Below are positions 45,685 to 52,915 of a stretch of DNA of 64,000 bases, in pieces. Both the position numbers and the translations under genes were made by a program. Source of the DNA: Paraburkholderia kururiensis (lineage in GTDB: Bacteria; Pseudomonadota; Gammaproteobacteria; Burkholderiales; Burkholderiaceae); NCBI RefSeq assembly GCF_034424375.1, contig NZ_CP139965.1, positions 1,736,001-1,800,000 of the forward strand, in the 5' to 3' direction. Below the pieces are notes generated by a model that ran no database searches, was not told where the DNA came from, and was given only the letters and a program-made list of their open reading frames with translations. Every line of letters starts with the position of its first letter. The first letter of the stretch is position 1.

Positions 45685-46824
45685 ATGAAAAAGAGCTTCA
45701 CGCTTGCGGCTACCGCGCTTGGCGCAATGGCGGCATTGGCAATGGCACAAAGCAGTGTGGCGATAGCGGAGACAACGACGGCCGGCTTGCCGGTCGGGGC
45801 AATCAGCGGCAGTAGCGGTGCCGCCGGCGACGGCAATAACGTGACCCTGGGCGCCGCGGGCAGCGCGAACGCAGGCTCGGGCGGCGGCACGGTCGGCGCG
45901 ACCCTGACGCTGCCGACGGGCGCGGTAAGCGTGGGGCTGCCTGGCGGGGCGCTGCCGAGTCCTGCGAGTGGAGGCGATCCGCTTGCGCCGATTACTGGCG
46001 TGTTGGGCTCGCTGCCGAATCCGACGAGCGGCGGCAGTCCACTTGCGCCGATTACGAACGTGCTGGGTTCGTTGCCGAATCCTGCGAGCGGTGGCAATCC
46101 GCTTGCGCCGATTACTGACGTGCTGGGTTCGCTGTCGAATCCGACGAGCGTTGGCAATCCGCTTGCGCCGATTACTGGCGTGCTGGGTTCGCTGCCGAAT
46201 CCTGCGAGCGGTGGCAATCCGCTTGCGCCCATTACGAACGTGCTCGGCTCGCTGCCGAACCCCACGAACAGCGGCAACCCGCTCGCCCCCATCACCGGTG
46301 CCCTCGGTGGCGTCACCAACGGCGGCACCCCCATCGCGCCGATCACGAGCATTCTCAGTTCGCTGCCGAATCCCACGAGCGGCGGCAGTCCGCTTGCGCC
46401 GATCACGAGCGCGCTCGGCGCAGTGACGAACGCCGTGCCGGCACCGGGTAGCGGCGGCGCGTCCATTGCGCCGCTCGCCACGGCGCTCAATACCGTGGCG
46501 GCATCGGGCGCGAACGCGGCTGTTGCCGGCGCGGGCGCGCTTGGAGCGGGCTTCGGAGCAGGAGGCAGTGCACTCGGCGGCGCGATTGCCGCGACGGGCA
46601 ACGCGCTTGGCGTGGGTGCGAACGCGACGGGTGCCGCGGTGGCGTCCAGCGCCAACGCGCTCGGTGCGTCGGCGGGCCCGTCCACGACGGGTCTCCTCGC
46701 GCCGGTCACGGGTCTCGTGGCCACCGTGACCAACACGGCGTCTCACGCGGGCAGCGGCACCGCGAGTCCGCTCAGTCCCGCGACGAGCCTCCTCAGTTCG
46801 CTCAACGCGGCCTTGCCGAAGTAA
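45685..46824 (+). CDS. Secreted low-complexity protein with 20-residue tandem repeats
   Basis: A 379-residue exported protein of unknown function. A signal peptide (residues 1-28, MKKSFTLAATALGAMAALAM then cleavage near AIA-E) is followed by a Gly/Ser/Ala stretch. Next come six contiguous 20-residue repeats (consensus LPNPxSGGNPLAPITxVLGS; 45952-46311), one 17-residue variant, one more full unit (46363-46422), and an Ala/Gly-rich tail. No Gly-X-Y triplets, so it is not collagen, although similar proteins get that label. It contains no cysteine. Position between rpfF and rpfR suggests a surface or biofilm role under the signal, which is inference. Confidence 0.85.
   Translation: MKKSFTLAATALGAMAALAMAQSSVAIAETTTAGLPVGAISGSSGAAGDGNNVTLGAAGSANAGSGGGTVGATLTLPTGAVSVGLPGGALPSPASGGDPLAPITGVLGSLPNPTSGGSPLAPITNVLGSLPNPASGGNPLAPITDVLGSLSNPTSVGNPLAPITGVLGSLPNPASGGNPLAPITNVLGSLPNPTNSGNPLAPITGALGGVTNGGTPIAPITSILSSLPNPTSGGSPLAPITSALGAVTNAVPAPGSGGASIAPLATALNTVAASGANAAVAGAGALGAGFGAGGSALGGAIAATGNALGVGANATGAAVASSANALGASAGPSTTGLLAPVTGLVATVTNTASHAGSGTASPLSPATSLLSSLNAALPK
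45952..46422 (+). repeat. 60-bp in-gene tandem repeats with a 120-bp higher-order pattern
   Basis: Units begin at 45952, 46012, 46072, 46132, 46192 and 46252, then a 51-bp variant at 46312 and a full unit at 46363. Odd units encode P-A-S and even ones P-T-S (or P-T-N) at the same place, so the duplicated block was probably two units long. Confidence 0.9.
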
Positions 46825-46960
46825 TGGCACCGTAGGCGCGGGGCGGGTCGGCCAGGTGCATCCGTGCCCGGCATGTGGTCTGTCCCGCGCCTGTGAGTCT
46901 GCCTGTCTGCTTCGGCGACTCGCGAACCCGCGCCAGCGGCAAGAGCCGCTGCACTCGCGC

Positions 46961-48964
46961 TCAAGCAATCAACCTCGGCCGCTGCCTTTCCCGCAACCAT
47001 GCCTCGAAATCCGCGGCCGGCATGGCGTGCGCATAGAGATAGCCCTGCACGTAGTCCACGCCCAGGTCCTGCATGAAGCGTTCTTCCGCCACGGTTTCGA
47101 TGCCCTCGGCCACCACCTTGAGGTTCAGTTCCTGTGCGACGGCCACCATGGACCGCACCAGTGCCTGTGACTTCGGTTTCTCGTGAATGGCATGCACGAA
47201 ACTGCGGTCGAGCTTGATGACGTCGAGCGGAATGCGGCCGAGCTGGGAGAGCGACGAGTAGCCGGTACCGAAGTCGTCCAGATGCACTTGTGCACCCAAT
47301 TGCCGGAACTGCTGGATGCGTTCCAGTGCAGCCGCTTCGTCTTCGATCAGGCAGCTTTCCGTCAACTCGATGTCGATGAGGCACGGGTCGAGCTTCGCCT
47401 GCTCGAGCGCCTCGCGGAAGTGCCGCACCACGTCGGTATCGGCAAGCTGTCGCGGCGACACGTTGATGGCCACGCGCAGGTTCAGGCCGCGCTCTTTCCA
47501 GATGGCGGCCTGGTCCGCGGCCGTGCGCATCACCCACTGGCCGAGCGCGCCGATCAGGCCGGACTCCTCCGCATAACGGATGAACTCGCCCGGCATGATC
47601 TGCCCGCGTTCAGGTGAATTCCAGCGCACGAGCGCTTCCACGGCCTGCACGGTGCCGCTGGCGAGCGCGATCTTGGGCTGATAGCAAAGCGTAAGCTGTC
47701 CTTCGTCGAGGCCGCGGCGCAGGTTGTTGTCGAGCCACATGTACTCGGCCACCTTGCGGTTCATTTCCGGCGAAAACACGCGCCACGTGCGTTTGCCTTC
47801 ATCTTTCGCCACGTACATGGCCGTGTCGGCGCAGCGCACCATGGTTTCCAGCGTGCCCGCGTGGTCGGGGCACAGTGCAATGCCGATGGAGCAGCCGGTA
47901 TAGACCTCGACGAGCCCCAGGCTGAACGGCACCCGCAGACGCTCGAGGATGCGCTGCGCCGTGGCTTCCAGCGCGGCCTGCGTCGTGGGCGCGGCCAGCA
48001 CGATGAACTCGTCGCCGCCCAGTCGCGCGAGCGTGTCGCCCGGATCGAGGCAGGCGCGAATCGCGTCGGACACGTCTTTCAACAGCCGGTCGCCGAACAG
48101 GTGGCCGTAGTGGTCGTTGACCCGCTTGAAGTTGTCGAGGTCGAGAAACAGAATGCCGACGGCCTCGTCCCCGGACCGGTCGGCAATCGCTGCGCGAATC
48201 TTCTCGTGAATGGCGTTGCGGTTCGGCAGGCCCGTGAGCGAATCGGTATTCGCGAGTTCGGTGAGCCGCGTCTGGGCGCGCCGCTCTTCGGTGATGTCCG
48301 TGCCCGAGCAGATCAGGTATTGCTCGTTCATGCCGCTGCCGCTTTGCACGAACTTGTTGCGAAAGAGAAAGAGCCGGTCGCCGTGAACGGTCTTCACCCA
48401 TCGTTCCACTTCGTACGAGACCCCGCGATTGAAGAAGCCGGAGATGTTCTGGCTCGACGCCGCGCCTGCTTCTTCGGACATGAACAGCGCCCACACGTTG
48501 CGGCCCACCACGTCTTCTTCTTTCATGCCGGTGAGTTCTTCGGCAAGGCGGTTGAAACGCTGGATGCGACCCGCCCGGTCGACGATCACGACCACCGAGT
48601 TCACCTCGGAAACCACCTGCTCCGCAAACGAGAGTCCGTGCACGAGATCGCGCGCCACGGATTCGGTATCGGCCCATTCCGAAGCCGTGCCGGCCCATGC
48701 GTTGGGACCGAGCTTGCGGCCCACCAGATGCAGCCGCACCGGTTCGCCGAAGAGCCGCAGGTCGAGCGTGAGGTGAGAGGTGACGCCCGTGAGCTGGCGG
48801 ATCTGCGCCGCCTGGTGCCCCGAAAGCGCAATGGCGACGTCGGCGGGCCCGGGCCCGGTCTCGGGCGTGAGTTCCAGCGCGTTGCTGTCACCCGAAAGCC
48901 GCCAGCAAGGGCTCGTCGTGCCGAAGCGGGCGTACAGCAATGAGTCGGATTGGTCGTCGTTCAT
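46961..48964 (-). CDS. rpfR: BDSF receptor RpfR (PAS-GGDEF-EAL cyclic-di-GMP enzyme)
   Basis: RpfR binds the BDSF signal through its PAS domain, which changes cyclic-di-GMP turnover and so biofilm and virulence genes. The 667-residue protein has an N-terminal RpfF-interaction domain (about 1-95), PAS (about 110-230), GGDEF (235-400, GGDEF at 316-320) and EAL (410-660, EAL at 443-445, with DDFGTGYSSLSQLGRIPLDVIKLD). Both active-site motifs are intact. The inhibitory I-site position (307-310) reads DPGD instead of RxxD. The gene faces rpfF with the repeat protein between them. Confidence 0.93.
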   Translation of the reverse strand: MNDDQSDSLLYARFGTTSPCWRLSGDSNALELTPETGPGPADVAIALSGHQAAQIRQLTGVTSHLTLDLRLFGEPVRLHLVGRKLGPNAWAGTASEWADTESVARDLVHGLSFAEQVVSEVNSVVVIVDRAGRIQRFNRLAEELTGMKEEDVVGRNVWALFMSEEAGAASSQNISGFFNRGVSYEVERWVKTVHGDRLFLFRNKFVQSGSGMNEQYLICSGTDITEERRAQTRLTELANTDSLTGLPNRNAIHEKIRAAIADRSGDEAVGILFLDLDNFKRVNDHYGHLFGDRLLKDVSDAIRACLDPGDTLARLGGDEFIVLAAPTTQAALEATAQRILERLRVPFSLGLVEVYTGCSIGIALCPDHAGTLETMVRCADTAMYVAKDEGKRTWRVFSPEMNRKVAEYMWLDNNLRRGLDEGQLTLCYQPKIALASGTVQAVEALVRWNSPERGQIMPGEFIRYAEESGLIGALGQWVMRTAADQAAIWKERGLNLRVAINVSPRQLADTDVVRHFREALEQAKLDPCLIDIELTESCLIEDEAAALERIQQFRQLGAQVHLDDFGTGYSSLSQLGRIPLDVIKLDRSFVHAIHEKPKSQALVRSMVAVAQELNLKVVAEGIETVAEERFMQDLGVDYVQGYLYAHAMPAADFEAWLRERQRPRLIA

Positions 48965-49542
48965 AAGTCCCCGTCGCGGAAATCCAGATGACCTGCGTCG
49001 AAACAGCGTTGAAGTGCGAGTTGCGGTGCGGGTGCGCGGATAACGCCGAGCTTGCGTCGACTGCTTCGATTGTAGCGAAGCGCGAGCCTACCATGGCCTC
49101 GCCGTGGTATCGGCATTCATTTCGCATGCCTGAAGGGTGCGGTGCCCTTATTTATGGGGTTTTCGTCTCGTCGGCCATTCGCGAATTGCGATGTTCTCGC
49201 CACGCGAAGTTGCCGCGCGAGGAACCACGCGAATGAAGGAGCGTTTTTTGCTGCTGCCTCTTGCTTCTTTTCACTTCTTCTCACCGCAAATACGGCTGGC
49301 TTCGCTGGGCTGCACATCGTTTCGGAGCATGGCGCCGCGCGCGATTGCGGCCCGCGCCGGGCCTGTGCGATGCTCGCGAGGCGCAACGCACAGTCGAACC
49401 GCGCGAGCGAATCGAGCAAACGAATCGAGCAAACGAATCGAGCAAACGAATCGAGCAAACGAATCGCGCCAACGATCAACCCAACAAGCCAAGGCGCACG
49501 CGACGGAGACCGGTCCGGTTGTCTATCCAGCAAGGAGGAGAC
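48965..49542. other. Divergent intergenic region rpfR / treA with tandem repeats
   Basis: 578 bp. It holds 13-bp tandem repeats (49408-49472) and a strong AAGGAGGAG ribosome site for treA (about 49532-49540). Open frames here encode only low-complexity read-through of the repeats, and I do not accept them as genes. Confidence 0.5.
49408..49472 (+). repeat. 13-bp tandem repeat, four perfect units plus one degenerate
   Basis: Unit CGAATCGAGCAAA at 49408, 49421, 49434 and 49447, then CGAATCGCGCCAA at 49460. It lies 71 bases upstream of the treA start. The length is not a multiple of three, as expected for a non-coding repeat prone to copy-number change. Confidence 0.9.
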
Positions 49543-51294
49543 ATGAGCACCCCGTCGCACGTCCATTCCCCATCGGGCATCGCCGCCCGTGGCGCTATCG
49601 CAGCCGAAGGCCGTGATGCCACGACCAAGCCTTCGCCTCGAAGTACGGCAGCGGGCAGGGCGGCAGCACGATCGTTCGTCATGCAATGTATTTCGATGCG
49701 CGCCATGCCCCGCACGCTGGCGGCCGCCGGCCTGCTCGCGTTGGCGACGACCGCGGGCGTGGCCTTCGCCGACACGCAGGTGGGCCAGCCGTTGCCCCCG
49801 CCGCCGGATCAGCTCTACGGCGACCTCTTCGTCGCCGTGCAGACGGCGCAGATCTATCCCGACCAGAAGACCTTCGTCGATGCCACGCCGAACGCCGCGC
49901 CCGCCGCCATCGTGCAGGCCTACGAGCAGCAGAAGAACCAGCCCGGCTTTTCGCTGGCGGCCTTCGTGAACCAGTACTTCACGCCGCCGGGCGAGCCCGT
50001 GATTACGCCGCCCGCCAACCAGACGCTGCGCGAGCACATCGACTGGCTGTGGCCCGCGCTCACGCGCACCACCACGAGCGCGCCGCCGTACAGTTCGCTG
50101 ATTCCGCTGCCGAAGCCCTACGTGGTGCCGGGCGGCCGCTTTCGCGAGGGCTACTACTGGGACACGTACTTCACGATGCTGGGGCTCCAGGAGGCGGGCC
50201 ACGAAGATCTCGTCGACGACATGCTCGACAACTTCGCCTACATGATCGACACCTTCGGCCACATTCCGAACGGCAATCGCACCTACTACCTGGACCGCTC
50301 GCAGCCGCCGTTCTTTTCGTACATGGTGGAACTCGCGGCGAACCAGGAGGGCGGCAAGGTCTATCAGAAATATCTGCCGCAACTGCGCAAGGAGTACGCG
50401 TACTGGATGCAGGGCGAGACCGGCACGGCGCCAGGCGCGGCCACGCGCAACGTGGTGGTGATGCCCGACCACACCGTGCTCAACCGTTACTGGGACGAAC
50501 TGGATACGCCGCGCGACGAGTCGTATCTGGAAGACGTGCAGACCGCGCAGCAGGCGACGGGCCGCCCCGCGAGCGATGTCTATCGCGATCTGCGCGCCAC
50601 GGCCGAAAGCGGCTGGGACTTCAGCTCGCGCTGGTTCGGCGACAACCAGACGCTGGCCACGATACGCACCACGTCCATCGTGCCCGTGGACCTGAACAGC
50701 CTGATGTTCCATCTCGAGCTCACCATTGCGCGCGGCTGCGGCGAGTCGCTCGATTTCCGCTGCGTGGGCGAGTTCGTGGGACGCGCGGCGAAGCGGGCCA
50801 TCGGTATCAACCATTACCTATGGAATCCGAAAGGTTACTACGGCGATTACGATTGGCAGCTCGGCAAGCCGCGCGACAACCAGACGGCGGCGATGCTGTA
50901 TCCGCTCTTCGCGGGCGCCGCGTGGCCGGACCGCGCGCAGAAGACCATTCAGGCCGCGCGCAACGTGCTCGTGCAACCGGGCGGTCTCGTGACGACGACC
51001 TACAACACTGGCCAGCAATGGGACGCGCCGAACGGTTGGGCCCCGCTGCAATGGATCGCGATTCAGGGCATGAAGCGCTATGGCGCGTCGGATACCGCGC
51101 AGCAGATCGGCCTGCGATTTCTCTCCGACGTGAAGGGCGTGTATGCGTCTGAGCAGAAGCTCGTGGAGAAGTACGTGGTGGAAGGTGCAGGCACGGGCGG
51201 CGGCGGAGGCGGCGAGTATCCGTTGCAGGACGGCTTCGGCTGGACCAACGGCGTGACGCTGAAACTGCTCGATCTGTACGCGCCGGGGCAGTGA
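49543..51294 (+). CDS. treA: Periplasmic trehalase (GH37)
   Basis: Hydrolyses trehalose to two glucose molecules, probably in the periplasm. The 583-residue protein has both trehalase signatures: PGGRFREGYYWDTYFTMLGL and QWDAPNGWAPLQW, plus DRSQPPFFSYM and ESGWDFSSRWF (catalytic Asp). The GH37 domain spans about residues 85-580. The signal-like hydrophobic stretch (MRAMPRTLAAAGLLALATTAGVAF) begins only near residue 52, giving a 46- to 51-residue pre-leader. The ATG at 49543 is backed by a strong ribosome site, but ATGs at 49681 or 49696 would give a normal signal peptide. Confidence 0.92.
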   Translation: MSTPSHVHSPSGIAARGAIAAEGRDATTKPSPRSTAAGRAAARSFVMQCISMRAMPRTLAAAGLLALATTAGVAFADTQVGQPLPPPPDQLYGDLFVAVQTAQIYPDQKTFVDATPNAAPAAIVQAYEQQKNQPGFSLAAFVNQYFTPPGEPVITPPANQTLREHIDWLWPALTRTTTSAPPYSSLIPLPKPYVVPGGRFREGYYWDTYFTMLGLQEAGHEDLVDDMLDNFAYMIDTFGHIPNGNRTYYLDRSQPPFFSYMVELAANQEGGKVYQKYLPQLRKEYAYWMQGETGTAPGAATRNVVVMPDHTVLNRYWDELDTPRDESYLEDVQTAQQATGRPASDVYRDLRATAESGWDFSSRWFGDNQTLATIRTTSIVPVDLNSLMFHLELTIARGCGESLDFRCVGEFVGRAAKRAIGINHYLWNPKGYYGDYDWQLGKPRDNQTAAMLYPLFAGAAWPDRAQKTIQAARNVLVQPGGLVTTTYNTGQQWDAPNGWAPLQWIAIQGMKRYGASDTAQQIGLRFLSDVKGVYASEQKLVEKYVVEGAGTGGGGGGEYPLQDGFGWTNGVTLKLLDLYAPGQ

Positions 51295-51346
51295 ACTTCG
51301 TGACAGCGTGACTTCGCAATGCAAAGGCAAAGGGAGGAAAGAGCTC

Positions 51347-52267
51347 ATGACGATCGATCGCATGGGCGGCGTGCCACGCGGCACCACAACGACGGGCGCG
51401 ACGGGTGGCGCGGATGACCCGGCGCAGGCTGCGACGCCGCGTACCGCGCCAGCGCCGCCCGCTACGGGCGCTGCGCGGCACGCCGTACTGAGCGCGCTCG
51501 CGGGGCCTCCGCCGCGCGTCGGCGCAGCGTCGAACACCGCGCCGCGCATCGGCGCAGCGTCCAACACCGGGCCGACCGGCACAGCGCCCGGCCCGGACGG
51601 CGCTGCCCGCATCGGCGGCGTCGGCGGCCATCGTGCGCCCGATGGCATCCGCCGCACCGACGAGAAACTGCGCACGTTCTTTCGAGCCACGAAGCGCGCG
51701 GGCGAGGCCGGCATCGGCAAAGCGCGGGAGCAGGCAAGCGCGCTGAAGACGCGCTTCTTCAGCTTCGCGCGTCCGCTGCGTACGCGCGTATCGACAGGCT
51801 GGCCGCCGCAGGGCGGCTACGGTGCGCCGTACGCGTCGTTCGTGCGGCCCGCGCCGTGGTCGGTGCGCTACGGCTCGCCGTATGGTTCATCGTATGGTTC
51901 GTCATACGGCGCCTCTTTTGTCGCGATGACCGGCACCCGCCTGATGTCGGATGCCATGTTCGCGCTCGCGGCAGGCGGCGTGGGCGCGCTGGGTACGGGC
52001 GGGTTCGGGATGGGGTCGTCGTTCGGTATGGGAATGCTCGGCTTCGGGCTCGCGCCGCTCGTTACGGCCGGTGTGTCGTCGCTGCTCGCGGGCGCCATTG
52101 GCTATGCCGTGTCGCGCCGGCCGCGCTTTGCGCAGCCGGGCTATGGCTGCCTGTACAACGCGCACGGATTTCCGCAGCAAGGGCCGTACGGCCCCGACCT
52201 GAACGGTATGTGGCAGCGGCCGATGCAGCGGCCCGTGCCGAGAGTCGTCCAGGGAACCGTGGTGTGA
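51347..52267 (+). CDS. Uncharacterised Gly/Ala-rich protein with C-terminal hydrophobic region
   Basis: A 306-residue protein I cannot assign. Residues 1-100 are Thr/Ala/Pro/Gly-rich and disordered-looking, with a repeated RxGAASNTxP unit (RVGAASNTAP, RIGAASNTGP). A basic helix follows (TDEKLRTFFRATKRAGEAGIGKAREQ). Then a Gly/Ser/Tyr section (GSPYGSSYGSSYGASF) and two glycine-rich membrane-like segments (about 205-265). AAAGGGAGG precedes the start. It follows treA by 52 bases and may be co-transcribed. Its disordered N-terminus and position next to a type III effector raise the possibility of a secreted protein, but no PIP box lies upstream. Confidence 0.65.
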   Translation: MTIDRMGGVPRGTTTTGATGGADDPAQAATPRTAPAPPATGAARHAVLSALAGPPPRVGAASNTAPRIGAASNTGPTGTAPGPDGAARIGGVGGHRAPDGIRRTDEKLRTFFRATKRAGEAGIGKAREQASALKTRFFSFARPLRTRVSTGWPPQGGYGAPYASFVRPAPWSVRYGSPYGSSYGSSYGASFVAMTGTRLMSDAMFALAAGGVGALGTGGFGMGSSFGMGMLGFGLAPLVTAGVSSLLAGAIGYAVSRRPRFAQPGYGCLYNAHGFPQQGPYGPDLNGMWQRPMQRPVPRVVQGTVV

Positions 52268-52298
52268 GTGTCGACGCGGCGTGCGGATGCGCGCGGGG

Positions 52299-52384
52299 TA
52301 AGCCCGCGATGAACCCGCGGTGAGTCCGCGATGAACCCGCGGTAAGCCCGCGATGAACCCGCGGTAAGCCCGCGATGAACCCGC
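52299..52384. repeat. 22-bp tandem repeats between convergent genes
   Basis: Four units at 52299, 52321, 52343 and 52365 (the last two bases short), close to TAAGCCCGCGATGAACCCGC plus GG. Unit 2 reads TGAGTC at its start. Each unit contains CCGCG ... CGCGG, so it can form small hairpins on either strand between the two stops. Confidence 0.85.
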
Positions 52385-52390
52385 ACAGAT

Positions 52391-52774
52391 CTATTTGCCC
52401 GGCGCGCGCTGCTTCGCGATCTGCTGACGACACCAGTCGAGATACTTCGGGTACATGTCCGCGGCCGGCACGTTCGCATACTGGCCGTACAGCGCCTCCA
52501 CCAGTTGCGGCAACTCCGTCAGCGCGAGCATGCGCGAGTCGTAGGGCATCTGCTGCGCGGCGAGGCGGATGCGTTGCAGTTCGTCCTCTTTCGATATGCC
52601 CGAGTCGCGTGCCTGCGCGATGGCCTGCGCGGAGTGGGCCTGGCCCTTGCAGATGCCGTCGGCGTAGTCGGCCGCGTGCGCAGTGCCTGCGGATAGGACC
52701 GCGAGCGCCGAGGCGCAGGTGATGCGCAGCGCGACGCAAACGGAGTTCGGCAACAGGCTGAGGCGTGATTTCAT
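52391..52774 (-). CDS. Small exported protein of unknown function
   Basis: A 127-residue protein with a clear signal peptide (residues 1-37, cleaved at AHA-A). The mature part is helical and has two cysteines (GICKG and DWCRQ) that could form a disulfide. The start is the ATG at 52774; the longer frame to 52840 adds residues before a normal signal sequence. It converges on the Gly-rich gene across the 22-bp repeats and lies downstream of the effector gene on the same strand. Function unknown. Confidence 0.75.
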   Translation of the reverse strand: MKSRLSLLPNSVCVALRITCASALAVLSAGTAHAADYADGICKGQAHSAQAIAQARDSGISKEDELQRIRLAAQQMPYDSRMLALTELPQLVEALYGQYANVPAADMYPKYLDWCRQQIAKQRAPGK

Positions 52775-52915
52775 CGGGGCAGTGGCGACGAGCGAAACGG
52801 CGGTCGGGACCGTCGATGATAGGCAGGCCGCGCGGCCCACGCAAACCGCGCGCTTCGCTTCGCGCGCGGCACGTTCGCTACTTCGCGATCTCTTCGCGTC
52901 GATAACGCGCCCTTG

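Noticed and set aside
45952..46422. Collagen-like protein
   Set aside because: The repeats have no Gly-X-Y periodicity; they are 20-residue Pro/Gly/Leu units.
49137..49616. Open frames through the 13-bp repeats upstream of treA
   Set aside because: Their products are repeat read-through rich in Arg, Ala and Ser, and the repeat length is not divisible by three. No ribosome site.
52299..52384. CRISPR array
   Set aside because: The units are directly adjacent, with no unique spacers, and no cas genes are present. The same applies to the 13-bp repeats at 49408-49472.
52854..52878. TTCGC-N15-TTCGC match on the plus strand
   Set aside because: It lies in a CTTCGCTTCGC-rich low-complexity stretch, points into the 3' end of the antisense effector gene, and has no YANNNT element at the right distance. 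A chance match.
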